From Acholoe squamosa (Eukaryota; Annelida; Polychaeta; Phyllodocida; Polynoidae), in contig OX439046.1 in assembly GCA_949317995.1 (NCBI GenBank), positions 39,282,002 through 39,346,001 of the forward strand: a DNA stretch of 64,000 nucleotides, written 5' to 3'. The notes beneath the pieces are model-generated. The model was not told where the DNA came from. It made no database searches and saw only the letters and a program-made list of their open reading frames with translations. The translations under genes were made by a program, and so were the position numbers. Positions 33,341-43,973 of the stretch are shown in pieces (position 1 is the first letter of the stretch; each line of letters starts with the position of its first letter).

Positions 33341-34790
33341 TTATTTCTTTTTGGTGGGATTTTTCTTTGCCTTTTTGGTTGGTGATCGGGCAAAGGTAAT
33401 TAATCCCTTTTTAGCTGGTCGACCTCTTTTTCTTTTGGTGACTGGGGATCTTGGATCTCCAGTGAGGGTGGTGTCTAGGTCTGGATCATAGAGTGAGTTA
33501 ATTGGGCCAGATTGCAGTCTTTTTATTACTGCTTTGGTGCTCGCTCTTGTGATTGGCCGTCTCAGCCTCGATACCTGTACTGACTTTTTCAGTACTTTAC
33601 CATCCACGGGCCTCCCCAGCCCCAGCCCATCTTTAAAAGGGGTCTATGTCTTGCTTTTCTATCCTCTCTGAGTGTGGGTGGTGTCCATATGCGCGGGCAC
33701 TGGCACATATTCGTTCCTTGAATCTCCTCTTTCCTGTCCCCTCTTTCTTACGTGTCTGGTGTCCATATGCACGGGCACAGGCACATGTATTCCTTTGTGA
33801 CGTGATGTCTAATGTACTTTTTCCGCCATGAATATGACCTTAGCTGTTGGCTTGGCGTTAAACAACCATTACTCACTCACTCACTTTACCATCCTGTAGC
33901 CTTTTTAAAACTGCTGTTACGGGTGAGGTCATTTTCATGATTATGAATGGTCCACTGCAGCTTTTCGGTGTTTTTTTTACAAGTAGGTTGAGTATGTGTA
34001 GATAAACAAGGTGACCAGTATTGTAAGTGCTCTGAGAGGCTGTTGCATCATGCCTGGATTTCATTTTTTTGTGGTATTTTACCATGCTTTCTGCGGCCTT
34101 CAATAGGATATCATCCCTTAGATTGAGTAGGGTAGTTATTAAGCTCTCTTTATCCTTGATTTCTTTGGTGCATGTTACCAGAGATAAGGATGATTCTGTG
34201 GGAAGGTGTGTTTGTTTTCCAAATACCAAAAGGTTAGGTGAGTACCCTAATACACTGCATATGGTGTTGTTAATGCTGAAAGCTACTGCTTGTAGAAAGG
34301 TTGACCAGGGTTTTTGTGATTTGGAAACAAAGGCTCGTAGAGAAGACTCTATGGCTTGGTGTTGGCGTTCACAGAGACCCTGTGACTTACTCCAGTGAGC
34401 AGATCCTGTGACATGTTTGATGCCGAATTTTTCACAAAAGGCTGTGAAATACTTTGAGACATACTGTTGGGCGTTATCTGTATTTAGGACTGATGGAGTG
34501 CCATGAATGCAGATTACTCTTTGGAAAACACCTAGTGCCACTTCAGCGCTGGTATTTTCTTTGGTTGACCAAACTGTGATGTGTCTTGTGGCATGGTCAG
34601 TAACCACGTGGATGTACAATGATCCATATACTGCTGGAGTAAAGGGGCTGATTGTATCCATGGTTAAGTGAGAGTTTGCTGTTAGCACAGGATCTCTTAG
34701 GGTCATCAGTGTTTTGAGATGCTTTGGTCTCTTTTTGGTTGTGAGGCAGGTATGGCAAGTTCCACAATACTCAAACACTTGTTTGAACAT
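33341..34790 (-). CDS. Integrase region of element B
   Basis: DDE integrase: MDTISPFTPAVYGSLYIHVV (first Asp), LNTDNAQQYVSKYFTAFCEK (second Asp), SKSQGLCERQHQAIESSLRA (Glu), then GYSPNLLVFGKQTHLPTES. A SINE (33,606-33,882) with a 12-bp duplication splits the tail. Beyond it lies a basic C-terminus (KRKRGRPAKKG, KKAKKNPTKKK). Confidence 0.85.
33606..33882 (+). mobile_element. SINE copy 3 (ACTC-tail, internally duplicated)
   Basis: 277-bp plus-strand SINE with a perfect 12-bp target duplication ACTTTACCATCC (33,594-33,605 and 33,883-33,894). It is longer than the others because the core TGGTGTCCATATGCGCGGGC occurs twice (near 33,680 and 33,760). Tail: GACCTTAGCTGTTGGCTTGG...(ACTC)n. Confidence 0.9.
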
Positions 34791-35299
34791 TGATCGCCAG
34801 TAATATCAGTCTCTGATGGCTGCATAGGTTTTGGTTGGGCCAAGATATCCTCCTAGGGGTGAGCACTGTGTGGATTCAATTAATCAATCTGCCGACTTTT
34901 CTGGAATGACTATTTGGAGTGTGGGTTCCAGGCTGTCACGGAAGGTGGCTTTTGTAATCCTGAAAAGTACTTTATCCAAAATTATGAATTGGTTGTGATT
35001 TAGCAGTATTTGTTTACTAAGGCTTGAGTCGTCTGGTAATTCACCCTTTTTAATGTATTGCCGCATGGAGAGTGTAAACAAGTCCTCCTGCTGTGCCTGT
35101 ATCAGTGATTCCCTTGATGGTGTAAGGGAGTGGTGTTTACACAGCTAAAAGATTGCCCTCTCTGCCATGGGTTGTACCCTGTGAGATAGCTTGGCTCTTT
35201 TGGCGTTGGCTACCTTCACCAATACTTTGGGTGACCTAGATTTGGGTGGTCGACACCTAGGCTTGGTGGCCTTGACCTTTTTGGGGTGTGTCTGTCTAC

Positions 35300-36060
35300 T
35301 CTTCTGTGGTTCGCAGGGAGCAGGGGGTGTGTCAGGTTTTCGGAGCTTTTAAGCGAGTTAGGATGCACAGCTCTGTGTTGCAGAAAATCGAATTGATGCT
35401 TTCTCTTTCAGAGCTGCCCTTCTTGGCAATTATACACCTGGGCTTTTTATTGGTGCTACCCCAGATCTGTCCACCTTTTAGTATGGACCTTGGTGGTCCC
35501 ATGAGGACAGGTTTTTTAGGAACTGGGCCATTGGTTTTGAAGACCTTTGTCATGGTGATATCTGAGAATTTTACTGACTTTGGGGGAAGTATGATTTTTC
35601 CCTGGGATCTAATAGGGATTCGATCATCAGAACTAACGGCATATTTTCTTCTGGAGAGGAAATCTGCCACTATATTGGCCCTTACTTGCAGGTATCTGAC
35701 TTTAAAATCATATGACATGACTGTGTCGACCAACCTTGCTAATCTCCCGTTTGTTATATTTTCTTTTTTGTTAAACAGGGAGACCAAGGCTGTATGAGTA
35801 TACCTTGAAGTGGGTTCCCTCCACATAATGGTGGAATTTCTTGACTGCAAAGACTATTCCCAATAGTCTTTGCAGTCAGTTATTCCGTATCTGGATTCTT
35901 GAGGTGTTAATCCTCTCCCTGCAAACTCTATTGGCCTATAAAAACCGAAATCATCAACTTGTGTTATCACTGCTCCCAAGCTATAATTGCTTGAGTCGGT
36001 GAAGATGATGAAGGGTTTGTTATAGTTTGGGAATTTGAGCACAGCTTCAGTGCAGATTGC
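35300..36060 (-). CDS. RNase H region of element B
   Basis: Shows IIFTDSSNYSLGAVITQ, RPIEFAGRGLTPQESRYGIT, SRYTHTALVSLFNKKENITN and LARLVDTVMSYDFKVRYLQV...NIVADFLSR, the usual Ty3 RNase H pattern. Lies between reverse transcriptase and integrase on the minus strand. Broken. Confidence 0.8.
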
Positions 36061-36900
36061 TGATTTAATTTTTTCAAAGGCTCTCTGACACTCAGTGGTC
36101 CACTTGAAGGTTCCCTTTGTGGCCTCATAATGTGGGCAAAACTTCTAATGAACCTTTTGTAGAACTGCGCCATTCCATTGAAACATCTCAGGTTATGGAT
36201 ATTTTTTGGTTGGAGGAAAGTTTTTAACTGGTCCGATTTTTTCTGGGGATGGTGATAAACCATGCTGGTCGACGTTAAAGCCTAAGAATTCCATTTGGGT
36301 GGTACCAAATTCGCATTTTTCTGATTTCAACTTGATGTTTCCCTTGATAAAAAGTTTAAAAACTTTATCTAGATCTTGCAGGTGCCTTTCCCATGTTGGG
36401 CTGTAAATGGCTATGTCGTCCACGTATGCTACAGCGTTCCTGTATTTGCATTACATGAGCAACTTTTCTATCACATTCATGAAGGATAGGCCTGAAGTTT
36501 TGAGACCCATCGGAAGTACTTTGGCCATGTATCTCGTGCCTTTGGCTGAGAAGGTTGTGAGGGGCCTAGATTCTTTCGCCAGGGGGATCTGGTGGTAGGC
36601 GCTGTAGACATCCAATTTGGCGTCTGTTCTGCCTATTTGTTGCATTAGGTCATCTGCTCTGGGGAAAGAGTATGAAAAAGACTTCAGTTTTCATTAACCC
36701 ACCTGTAGTCTACCACAATTCTCCAGCCAGAAGCAACTGATCTGTCTCCCTGTGGTTTGGGTACTAGAAAGGCTGGTGAATTCCATTCACAGGGTTTGGT
36801 GCACTCTTAAATTATCCCTTGTTCAAGATGCTTCTTCAAAAGTTCTTTTTCATTCAAGACAAAGGCTTGTCTGTTTGCCTCAACAATGTTTTTTTGACTT
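36060..36900 (-). CDS. Reverse transcriptase region of element B
   Basis: Ty3-type motifs: KLDVYSAYHQIPLAKESRPL (motif A), LPMGLKTSGLSFMNVIEKLL (motif B), VAYVDDIAIYS-like catalytic box (MDDIAIYSPTWERHLQDLDK in view) and CEFGTTQMEFLGFNVDQHGL (motif E). Broken. Confidence 0.8.
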
Positions 36901-37185
36901 GCTGTTTCTGAGTGTCACTCAGATCTTCACAGGTTTTGTATTTCAGAGGCTCATTTCCCTCTCTCCACAATTGATTGGGAATACATCTTTTTCACAGCTG
37001 ACACTGTTGAGCGAGTGCTGGTTGTTGAGTGTGCCAATGGGGACAGCTTGCTTGATGTTAGAGAGCCTAAATACACCCAAGATTCATGTGCTTTTTAATT
37101 TTGACGGGGAAATCATTTGGATTTGCTACAGTTACTGGTACTAATTTCAGCGTTGACCTTGGTCTGACAATGGCTAGCTTTATTA

Positions 37186-37416
37186 CCGTAATCTCCCGCG
37201 TATAAGACGCGTCCTCTACGCCAAACAAAATGCTGGGGGGTCTTATAGCTTTCTCTCAGGTTGGGTGTGCGTCTTATACACGGGGTAATTTTACTTTAGA
37301 AATGTACTAATCTTACAAATTTCAGCCTTAAAATGTGCGTCTTATATGCAAAAATGCCTTTGCTGTTTGGGGTGCGTCTTATACGCGCGACGCGTCTTCT
37401 ACGCGGGAGATTATGG
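37186..37416. mobile_element. TA-target MITE inside element B
   Basis: 231 bp, ends CCGTAATCTCCCGCGTATAA and the inverse, TA on both sides (37,184-37,185 and 37,417-37,418). Same family as 6,642 and 48,011. Confidence 0.85.
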
Positions 37417-37583
37417 TAGTACCGGTAGGGTGGTTCCTGCATTCTCAGTTATCCCAGTTTTTCCCACTATGTTGCTATTTACCATCACCATGGCATTGAA
37501 GGTGGCTTCTGTGGTGAATGATATGGAAATACTTTTTACTGCCCTGATGTAGTTGGGTGTGTAGAGGTCGGCGGAAAACGTCC

Positions 37584-37655
37584 TGGAGAAACCGGCAATC
37601 GAACCCGGGACCCTCCAACCTGCAGGCGGAAGCTCTACCGCTGAGCTACTTCCCC
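37584..37655 (-). tRNA. tRNA-Cys(GCA)-like sequence in the TRIM LTR (copy 1)
   Basis: 72 nt that fold as a tRNA: acceptor GGGGAAG with TTTCTCC (two G-U pairs), perfect D stem GCTC/GAGC with loop AGCGGTA, anticodon loop CTGCAGG (anticodon GCA, Cys; T33 present) on an imperfect stem, and a T loop TTCGATT on a stem with one mismatch. A-box and B-box words (TAGCTCAGCGGTAGAG, GGGTTCGATTGCC) are present. The last base is A where normal tRNA-Cys has U. It is LTR-embedded, so a tRNA-derived pseudogene rather than a cellular tRNA gene is the likely reading. Confidence 0.65.
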
Positions 37656-37999
37656 GTCTGACATTCTCTACCTTCCACCTACATCTGGATCGGTATGACA
37701 CAAGGGGGCAGTGTTCACTGGCTGACCAGCCCCTGGGGGCTGGTGCTACCAGGGAATGGGGACAGATAGCATACCGCCATGGACTCACAGCCAGAGCTGG
37801 CCCCTACACTCCTCCCCACCAGCTTCAGCCAACCCTACTCCTCCAACCCAACCTCCAGCAGGTGACTAGTTTACCCCTAGCAGGTTGAAGCGTTAACTGT
37901 GTCATACCGGCCCAGGTACCGAGTTCTCGTAGTCCCCCCTCACACGGGTCAGGACCAACTCGGTTTCTCCACCAGTGTAGAGGTCGGCGGAAAACGTCC

Positions 38000-38071
38000 T
38001 GGAGAAACCGGCAATCGAACCCAGGACCCTCCAACCTGCAGGCGGAAGCTCTACCGCTGAGCTACTTCCCC
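38000..38071 (-). tRNA. tRNA-Cys(GCA)-like sequence in the TRIM LTR (copy 2)
   Basis: Same as the copy in the other LTR, with one base difference in the T stem (CCTGG in place of CCCGG on the minus strand). Confidence 0.65.
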
Positions 38072-38229
38072 GTCTGACATTCTCTACCTTCCACCTACAT
38101 CTGGATCGGTATGACACAAGGGGGCAGTGTTCACTGGCTGACCAGCCCCTGGGGGCTGGTGCTACCAGGGAATGGGGACAGATAGCATACCGCCATGGAC
38201 TCACAGCCAGAGCTGGCCCCTACAGGTGT

Positions 38230-38815
38230 TTGGGGCTTGGGACCAAAGGAGATTTTTGCCTTGTTCTTTGTCATGAAATTTACACCTAAGATCAGTGGGT
38301 GGTTTAGTTCAGGGACCGCATGAAATCTGGTTCTAAATTCATGCCCATTAATGAGGAAATCCAGGGTCATTGAGTGATTTACCTGTATCGGGGTTTTATC
38401 AGCCAATAGAACTGTAAGTCGCGCATATCTACCATGTCTAAAATTGGGTGTGGTTGATACAGTATCAGCCATTTTTTGGCTAATAAAAGACAGGGAGGCA
38501 CCAGAATCAATAAGAGCTCTATACAAGTGGTTATTTATGTCAACAGATACTGCACCTTTAGTCAAATCTGTATTAACTTGAATGGCCTTACCTTGCTGCC
38601 TGTATTGATCAGACTTGATTCTCAGCTTCAGGATTGATGTCCTCAGGTTCTGGTCTTCATAGTCGGCTTCATCGTCAGTGGAGGAGTCTTGGTCCTCATC
38701 GTGGTCCATATATTGGGAGTAGTGGGTGCTGGAGTTGTGAGGGTTAACTGAGTTTATTTCTGCTTCACCGTTTGGTTGAAAAGTAGTAGGGGACGGTCCA
38801 TTGGTCAGATTCATC
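38230..38815 (-). CDS. Aspartic protease region of element B
   Basis: The predicted protein has VDINNHLYRALIDSGASLSF (active-site D-S-G-A) and later PELNHPLILGVNFMTKNKAK (ILG flap-distal motif), the two hallmarks of retropepsins. It lies between gag and reverse transcriptase; the TRIM inserted at its 3' side. Confidence 0.85.
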
Positions 38816-38859
38816 CTGGTGGGGGCGGGGTCAGTTGGTGCTAGAGCACCTTCCCCTGA

Positions 38860-41711
38860 ATCCTAATCATGATGGTTGTTAGCATTGTCATTATCATGAT
38901 CAGATTGAGACCCTGTGTGGCTTCTGTTATCCTTTCTGCCGGGAGTGGGGTCTCTAGACTTTTTCATTGACTGTTGCACCCAATTGTCTGGGATGGTGAA
39001 GTCTGCAGGTACCATCAAAGAAGACATTACGGCTGTTGTTTGGTTGCCCATTGACAGGTATGAAAACAAAGCTCTTGCTGCTTTCAGATGATCTGGATCT
39101 CTGATCAGATCGGTCACTTGATCTGTTTCTACCTGGAGATTGGTAGCCAGATCTATTTCTGGAATTGGATCTGTTATCTCTGGAGGCAGATCTGTCAGTC
39201 GACCTTGATTTTTTGTTGAAACCATTTTTGAATTTGTTTTCATACTGCTTGTTATAATTGCCACTGGGTAGCCTGTCCTCCTTTTTGTGGTCATTTTGGT
39301 ATTTGTCCTTCCTGGACCTGTTGTCCTTGGAGTTGCCGTTATATCCAACTGCACACAATTCAGTGGGGTTGCTCTGGGCCTGGGCAATTTTTATTGCTTC
39401 AATGTTTAATTCTTGGTCAAGAGCGAACTCTTCAGCTTTTTATAGAGTTTTTGGTGATTTGGCCAGGACAACATTTTTCAGCTCAGGTCTGAGGCTGTTG
39501 ATTAGGTAGTCGATTTGTGAGGCCTCATCCAGGTTGCTGTTTGATAGCAGCAGGGTCATGTCGGCAAAGTAGTCTTCTGTGGACTCTTTGGACTGTTGTT
39601 TCCTGCTCCTGTATCCCTTGAGTAGGGTGGTTGGGTCAGGTGTTCCGAATCTTGTTAGAAAAGCCTCATATGCAACATCCTTGTCCTGCATGATTGGTTT
39701 GTCCATTATATTGGTAAAAAACCACTGTGCTGCTCTCCCTTTGAGGAAAGTATATGCAGGGGGCGTGTAGGTCAGGTCTATTGGGTGGACATTTCTGATG
39801 AAAAATTTGAATTCAGTCAGAAACCTCCCTGCAGACCTATAAGGTGAGGACTTATCAAAAGGTTCTGGCTTGTTAAATGAACCTAATTGAGCAGATGTGA
39901 GCTTTTCACCATCCTTCACAACTGGTGATCCTGTGTTTAGGTTGAAAGCGGAGTGCCCTAGGTTTTGTATCACTGGTGTGGAGTGTGCTAATTGGGGGTA
40001 CCCGGGGGAGTAGGGCAGTCGCACTTGGGTGGGCTGATTGGCTACATAACCTGGAGGGGTGTAGACATTGTTAACTATCCGACCCGAGTTGGGACTGTTT
40101 GGGTTCAGCGCTGGGGTGTTTGTTGCTTCTGCCACCTGGTGTGAGTTTACTGAGCCGGCGCTGTTTGTTTTGTACAGTGCTGCTTGTGGGGTGGGCGTGG
40201 CAGTTGCTGTGTTGCTATTGGCGCTGTCCTGGAAAGCACTTGATGGGCATAGCCTGGTTCCAGCCAGGGTATTTAGATGGGATGGGCTGTAATTGGGTAC
40301 TGTTAGATATGGTGGGCTTTGGTGGAGTGGGCCTGAGCGCCGATGGATGCTGGGTGGGGTCTGATTAGTTATGGAACTACTGCCGTTGCCTGACTGACCA
40401 TGCAAGGCTTTGAAGAACTCTGCTTTCATGGAATCCATGTTCTTGCTGAGCTGTTCAATCATTTGGTATGTAAAATCTTCAGACCTTCTTAGGGCATCCA
40501 AATTGGCCTCTGCTGTCCTTCTGAGATTGTGGGCAGCCACTAGGTGAGATCTGCTGGTGGCGCTGTCCACACTTCTCAAAAGGCTATAGCCAGTGGGTGT
40601 CCTTCTCCTGAGAGGCGAGCTGTCCTCCTCCTGTGTCTAGGATGGGGTCTGCTTGCTGAGTCTACAGACCTTGTCTTGCACTGGGTTGTCGGCGCGTACA
40701 CAGGCTTGGGTTGGTCACCGATGGGGTCAGGGCAATCGTGCTCTAAGAGTCTATTGATGTGGGCTGAAAAGTTTGAAGTGTTTCCGACCACTTGGTTTTC
40801 AGGGTAGGTGCTGGGAGAAAGGTTTGCTCTCCATACACCGTTCTCATAAGCTGATCTCCACCTCAATATGGCTGATCCAATTCTGTCTCTCCAATAATCA
40901 GGGTCTAGGGAGGTGTCAGAATCTGAGTCTATGACCACAGGGCTTTCCCAAAATAGGGGTGGTTGGTTTGCAGACCTTGTACCGGTAGTCACTGTATCAA
41001 TATCGACCTGTGTTGGGTTGCAATTGGTAGGCGCGGTGTTGGGTGAGACATGTGGCTGTGGTGATACAATATCCTCCAGTGTGGTATGCAGGTCTTGTAG
41101 TCTATCCTCCAGATGTGGGTCTAGGTACAGGTGGTTTTGATTCATTGATTTGTGTTTTACAGCACTTTAGTGGCACTAAGTGGCTATCCCGTGCTTCACA
41201 GGTTGATAATTTAACAGAGGAATGTGTCAGTGCCCGCGCATATGTGCACCACACACATCCTGAGGGGATAGGAAAGAGGAGACAAAGACCCTTTGAAGTG
41301 GGCTAGGGAAGCCTGTAGGTACAGGTGGTCTGGTGTACATATGATGGGTGTGTCAGAGTTGGGGCTTGTTATACCAGATAGCCTTAGTGGTGATGTGGCT
41401 GTTTGTGAGTAGCCGGGTAAGGTTGAATCTATTCCTGGTGCAGAAATGGATACTGGTGTACTGGTGTGTGCTCCAGTATTGTTGTCTGCAATTGTTGAGA
41501 AAAATTGTTCAGTACCGGTACTCACAGAGTGGTTTACACGTGGTTGAAGGGCTGTGGGTATAACTGGGTCCAATTTGAGTGCGTCAGGTGAGGAATTTTC
41601 TCTCTGGAAATGGTGTGATGCAGATGCGGGTGGTTTGGGCGCGTCTAGCCCAGGTGATGTAAAGGTACGTTCAGAAGCTGGCTCCTTGGGTGTTGTCTCA
41701 CTATTGCTCAT
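38860..41711 (-). CDS. Gag region of element B
   Basis: Starts MSNSETTPKEPASERTFTSP about 50 bp after the LTR. The N-terminal third is Pro/Ser/Thr-rich. The central part carries a retrotransposon gag domain (FLKGRAAQWFFTNIMDKP, EAFLTRFGTPDP, STEDYFADMTLLLSNSNLDE, IDYLINSLRPELKNVV). The C-terminal part is basic and low-complexity (Arg/Ser/Asp/Asn-rich) in the nucleocapsid position, without a clear zinc knuckle. A SINE (41,135-41,315) lies inside. Broken. Confidence 0.8.
41135..41315 (-). mobile_element. SINE copy 4 (AATC-tail type)
   Basis: 181-bp SINE with a perfect 13-bp target duplication TAGGTACAGGTGG (41,122-41,134 and 41,316-41,328). Head, core and CACTTAGTGCCACTAAAGTG tail match copy 1. 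Inserted in the gag region of element B. Confidence 0.9.
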
Positions 41712-41762
41712 GGCTATGAGAGGTAATTGTAGTGGGACATTCTGAGGAGTTCTCCACCATCG

Positions 41763-42243
41763 TGTCAACGAACCGTTACAAGTGGGTGAAGTGAAAAACA
41801 CTGAATCCAGAGAAGTTCATTTGATCCTCTTTATTGCACAGCTGATATGAGTGTTCATACAGGTGGTAACAATGATACACTCGCCAGTGTCCAAGCTCTG
41901 TCCCTGAGCCTATAGCTCAACCTGTCCTAGGTCCTGATATGAGGTATAGGTATGGTGTGGAGAGATGTAAGGTAGAGATACTGGGAGTTGCTCGTGCGGG
42001 GTGTTATATACTCAGCTGAGCAGCTCCCGGTAATGATGACGTCTGCTCTTCGTCAGGTGGGACCTTGGTGGTGCAATACCAGTAGGAGAGCAGCTCGCCA
42101 CGTGGACCAATGAGGGACAAGGACGTGTCATTCAGGTATGCCCTGGTCCCAAATAGCATCCACTGGTATGTCGCAGTACTTCCAGTGGGGTTGTGGCCGG
42201 AATAATCCAGTTTGGCTGTCATGACATCCGTGTTGGGATGACA
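41763..42243 (-). repeat. 5' LTR of element B
   Basis: 481 bp with TGTCA...TGACA inverted ends. On the minus strand a TATA box (GAGTATATAACACC) is followed about 170 bp later by AATAAA. The gag ATG lies just downstream. Confidence 0.75.
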
Positions 42244-42526
42244 TGTGAGCAGCTAACTGCATCCTACTGGAGGAGGGAGGGTTCGGTGCTTAAGTGACAC
42301 CGCCTACTATAGAGTAAATAGATAGGGGCAGGTGGTAGGCTTGTGGACAGAGCTGGGGCCTGTATGGCAAAGAAATTAATAAAGGTGTAAAATAATGATA
42401 ATACCCGGAATAGTCCATTGACAATAGCAACAAAACATGCACACAAACAGGTAACAGCCTGGAGCAGATTGAGAATAACTCTCCATCTTTTCTCTCCCTC
42501 CTGCATTATACCTTCATATACATGTA
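42244..42526. other. Flank of element B, nothing recognised
   Basis: Short unique stretch between the LTR and a pogo-like MITE. Confidence 0.4.
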
Positions 42527-43332
42527 CAGTAAAATTCTGCTACAATGAGGTGCTTGGGACAAGCAAAAAAAATAGTTGTTAACGAATTTCGTAGTAACCT
42601 AACTAAGCAGTGATAGTGATTATTCTGAGCCCCTAGCACTTCTCATACCTTCTCTGTGGCTGCATAGGTGAGAGGGAGTCGTGATGTTGCCCTATCACCC
42701 CCTGACACATCTCAGAACTCCCGTGCTTCTGTGGCGGCACAGGTGAGGGGGGGGGGCTTGATGCATGTCCTATCACACCCCCTATTATCTCTCAGATCTC
42801 CCGTGCCTCTATGGCGGCACAGGAGGGAGGGGGGTGGCCGTGATGATGTCCTATCACACCCTCTGACACATCTTAAGACTTCCCAAGCCTCTATGGTGGC
42901 ACATGTAGGTAGGGGGGGGGGGGGGTGATGTAGTATTAGCCCTATACCCACTGACACTAACGTTGTGCCCACCCTGCACTAAGAGTTCTGCTGTAACTAG
43001 ATGATGCCCTATCACCCCCCCCCCCGCTGACAACTCTCAGATCTCCCGTGCCTCTGTGGTGGTACAGGTGGGACGGCTGGGGCCGTGATGATGCCCTATC
43101 ACACCCCTGATATCACTTGTACTCATTTAGCCAGTGTATTCTTTGTTCTTTAACCGTAGAAAAAGTGTTTTTATGTCAAAATTAATTCGTTATATCTGAA
43201 TTCTAATGCTAAACTTATTACAAAGAGATTATTTTACTACAGAAATGTATGGTGATGATTTGGTATCAAGCATTTTGTTAGTTATAACCGAAAATTCGTT
43301 TTAACAGGATTCGTTGTAAAGAGATTTTACTG
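42527..43332. mobile_element. pogo/Tigger-like MITE with internal repeats
   Basis: 806 bp with inverted ends CAGTAAAATTCTGCTACAAT and its inverse (TTTACAACGAA... form at right), flanked by TA. The core has about five imperfect copies of an 80-95 bp unit with CCCTATCACCCCCTGACA, ATCTCAGA.CTCCCGTGC and TGGCGGCACAGG. No transposase. Confidence 0.8.
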
Positions 43333-43517
43333 TATAAGGTGGGATTTAAACTGTGTAGTGGTTGGGATTAATAAGTATATTGTTGTTCTTTGTCAGTCAA
43401 GCAGACCCAATCCTAGTGATCTTACTTGGCTGTCTCTAAACTTCTGAGAAACCCCTATTCTGGCCCCTATATTGTTTTCTTCCAAATGGAGAATAGTTGA
43501 TGTGCCAAATTACTTAC

Positions 43518-43596
43518 CCTGTTGATGTGCAGTGTTTCGTGCGAGGTTATGGCAGATTTTGGTGGTACCTTGAGACCACGGAGAGATGACAGCAGG
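43518..43596 (-). CDS. Candidate host coding exon (79 bp)
   Basis: Minus strand, bounded by an acceptor with a pyrimidine tract (CCTTTTCAG) and a strong donor (AGG, then GTAAGTAA). The open frame reads LLSSLRGLKVPPKSAITSHE then TLHINR and ends at a codon boundary, which fits the phase-0 start of the exon at 11,515. If they belong together, the intron spans about 32 kb filled with mobile elements. Protein not recognised. Confidence 0.4.
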
Positions 43597-43661
43597 CTGA
43601 AAAGGAATCAACAATGGCCAACATAAAAGAACGCAAAATTAATCTTTGTTTCCAGCTTGGT

Positions 43662-43928
43662 TGTCATGATGCACCAATTAACCATTTGCGGGCAGTGCTC
43701 GCTAGCACTTCGTTGGAGCATCATCCATGCGGAAGGGGCCTCCTGTGCGAAGTACGCCCGTGTGCGTCCGGACACGACCACACCAGCGTTCCATGGGGGG
43801 TATAAATAGAGGCTGGGGAACGCCTGCTTGTCAGTTGATGCCAGATAGTGATTAATAAAGGCTTTCTGTGGTTAACTGTACTGGGCAGCTGTTGTGTCGA
43901 TTATTGATATCGTTAGAAGTTCGTTACA
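43662..43928 (+). repeat. LTR-like relic
   Basis: TATAAATAGAGG (near 43,801) and AATAAAGGC (near 43,855), ending GTTCGTTACA. It looks like a solitary LTR of another family, but no target duplication or partner is seen, so the left edge is a guess. Confidence 0.35.
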
Positions 43929-43973
43929 ATATCTAGATTCAGACAGAAAACCTTTTTTCATAATTTGTATGTA

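Larger units (their letters stand above)
37560..38224 (-). mobile_element. TRIM: miniature LTR element with a tRNA-like LTR
   Basis: Two 249-bp direct repeats (37,560-37,808 and 37,976-38,224), TGTAG...CTACA, differ at one base by eye and enclose 167 bp with no coding capacity. On the minus strand the 5' LTR is followed one base later by TGGTGGAGAAACCG (37,961-37,974), a primer-binding site, and the 3' LTR is preceded by GGTGGGGAGGAG (37,809-37,820), a polypurine tract. This defines a terminal-repeat retrotransposon in miniature. GGTG flanks both sides. Each LTR contains a tRNA-Cys-like sequence in sense orientation. The near-identical LTRs mean a very recent insertion into element B. Confidence 0.85.
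33341..42243 (-). mobile_element. Ty3-like LTR retrotransposon B, broken and nested
   Basis: A second, unrelated Ty3-like element on the minus strand. Reading its own direction: LTR (41,763-42,243), primer site (TGGTGGAGAAC three bases after the LTR), gag, protease, reverse transcriptase, RNase H, integrase. Four later elements sit inside it: SINEs at 41,135-41,315 and 33,606-33,882, a MITE at 37,186-37,416 and a TRIM at 37,560-38,224. No second LTR is found in the window. It is broken in many places (ten or more by rough count) and looks clearly older than element A. Confidence 0.85.

Noticed and set aside
37584-38071. Two ordinary cellular tRNA-Cys genes
   Set aside because: Both copies sit at the same place within near-identical LTRs, have imperfect anticodon and T stems and an A at the discriminator position; they travel with the TRIM.
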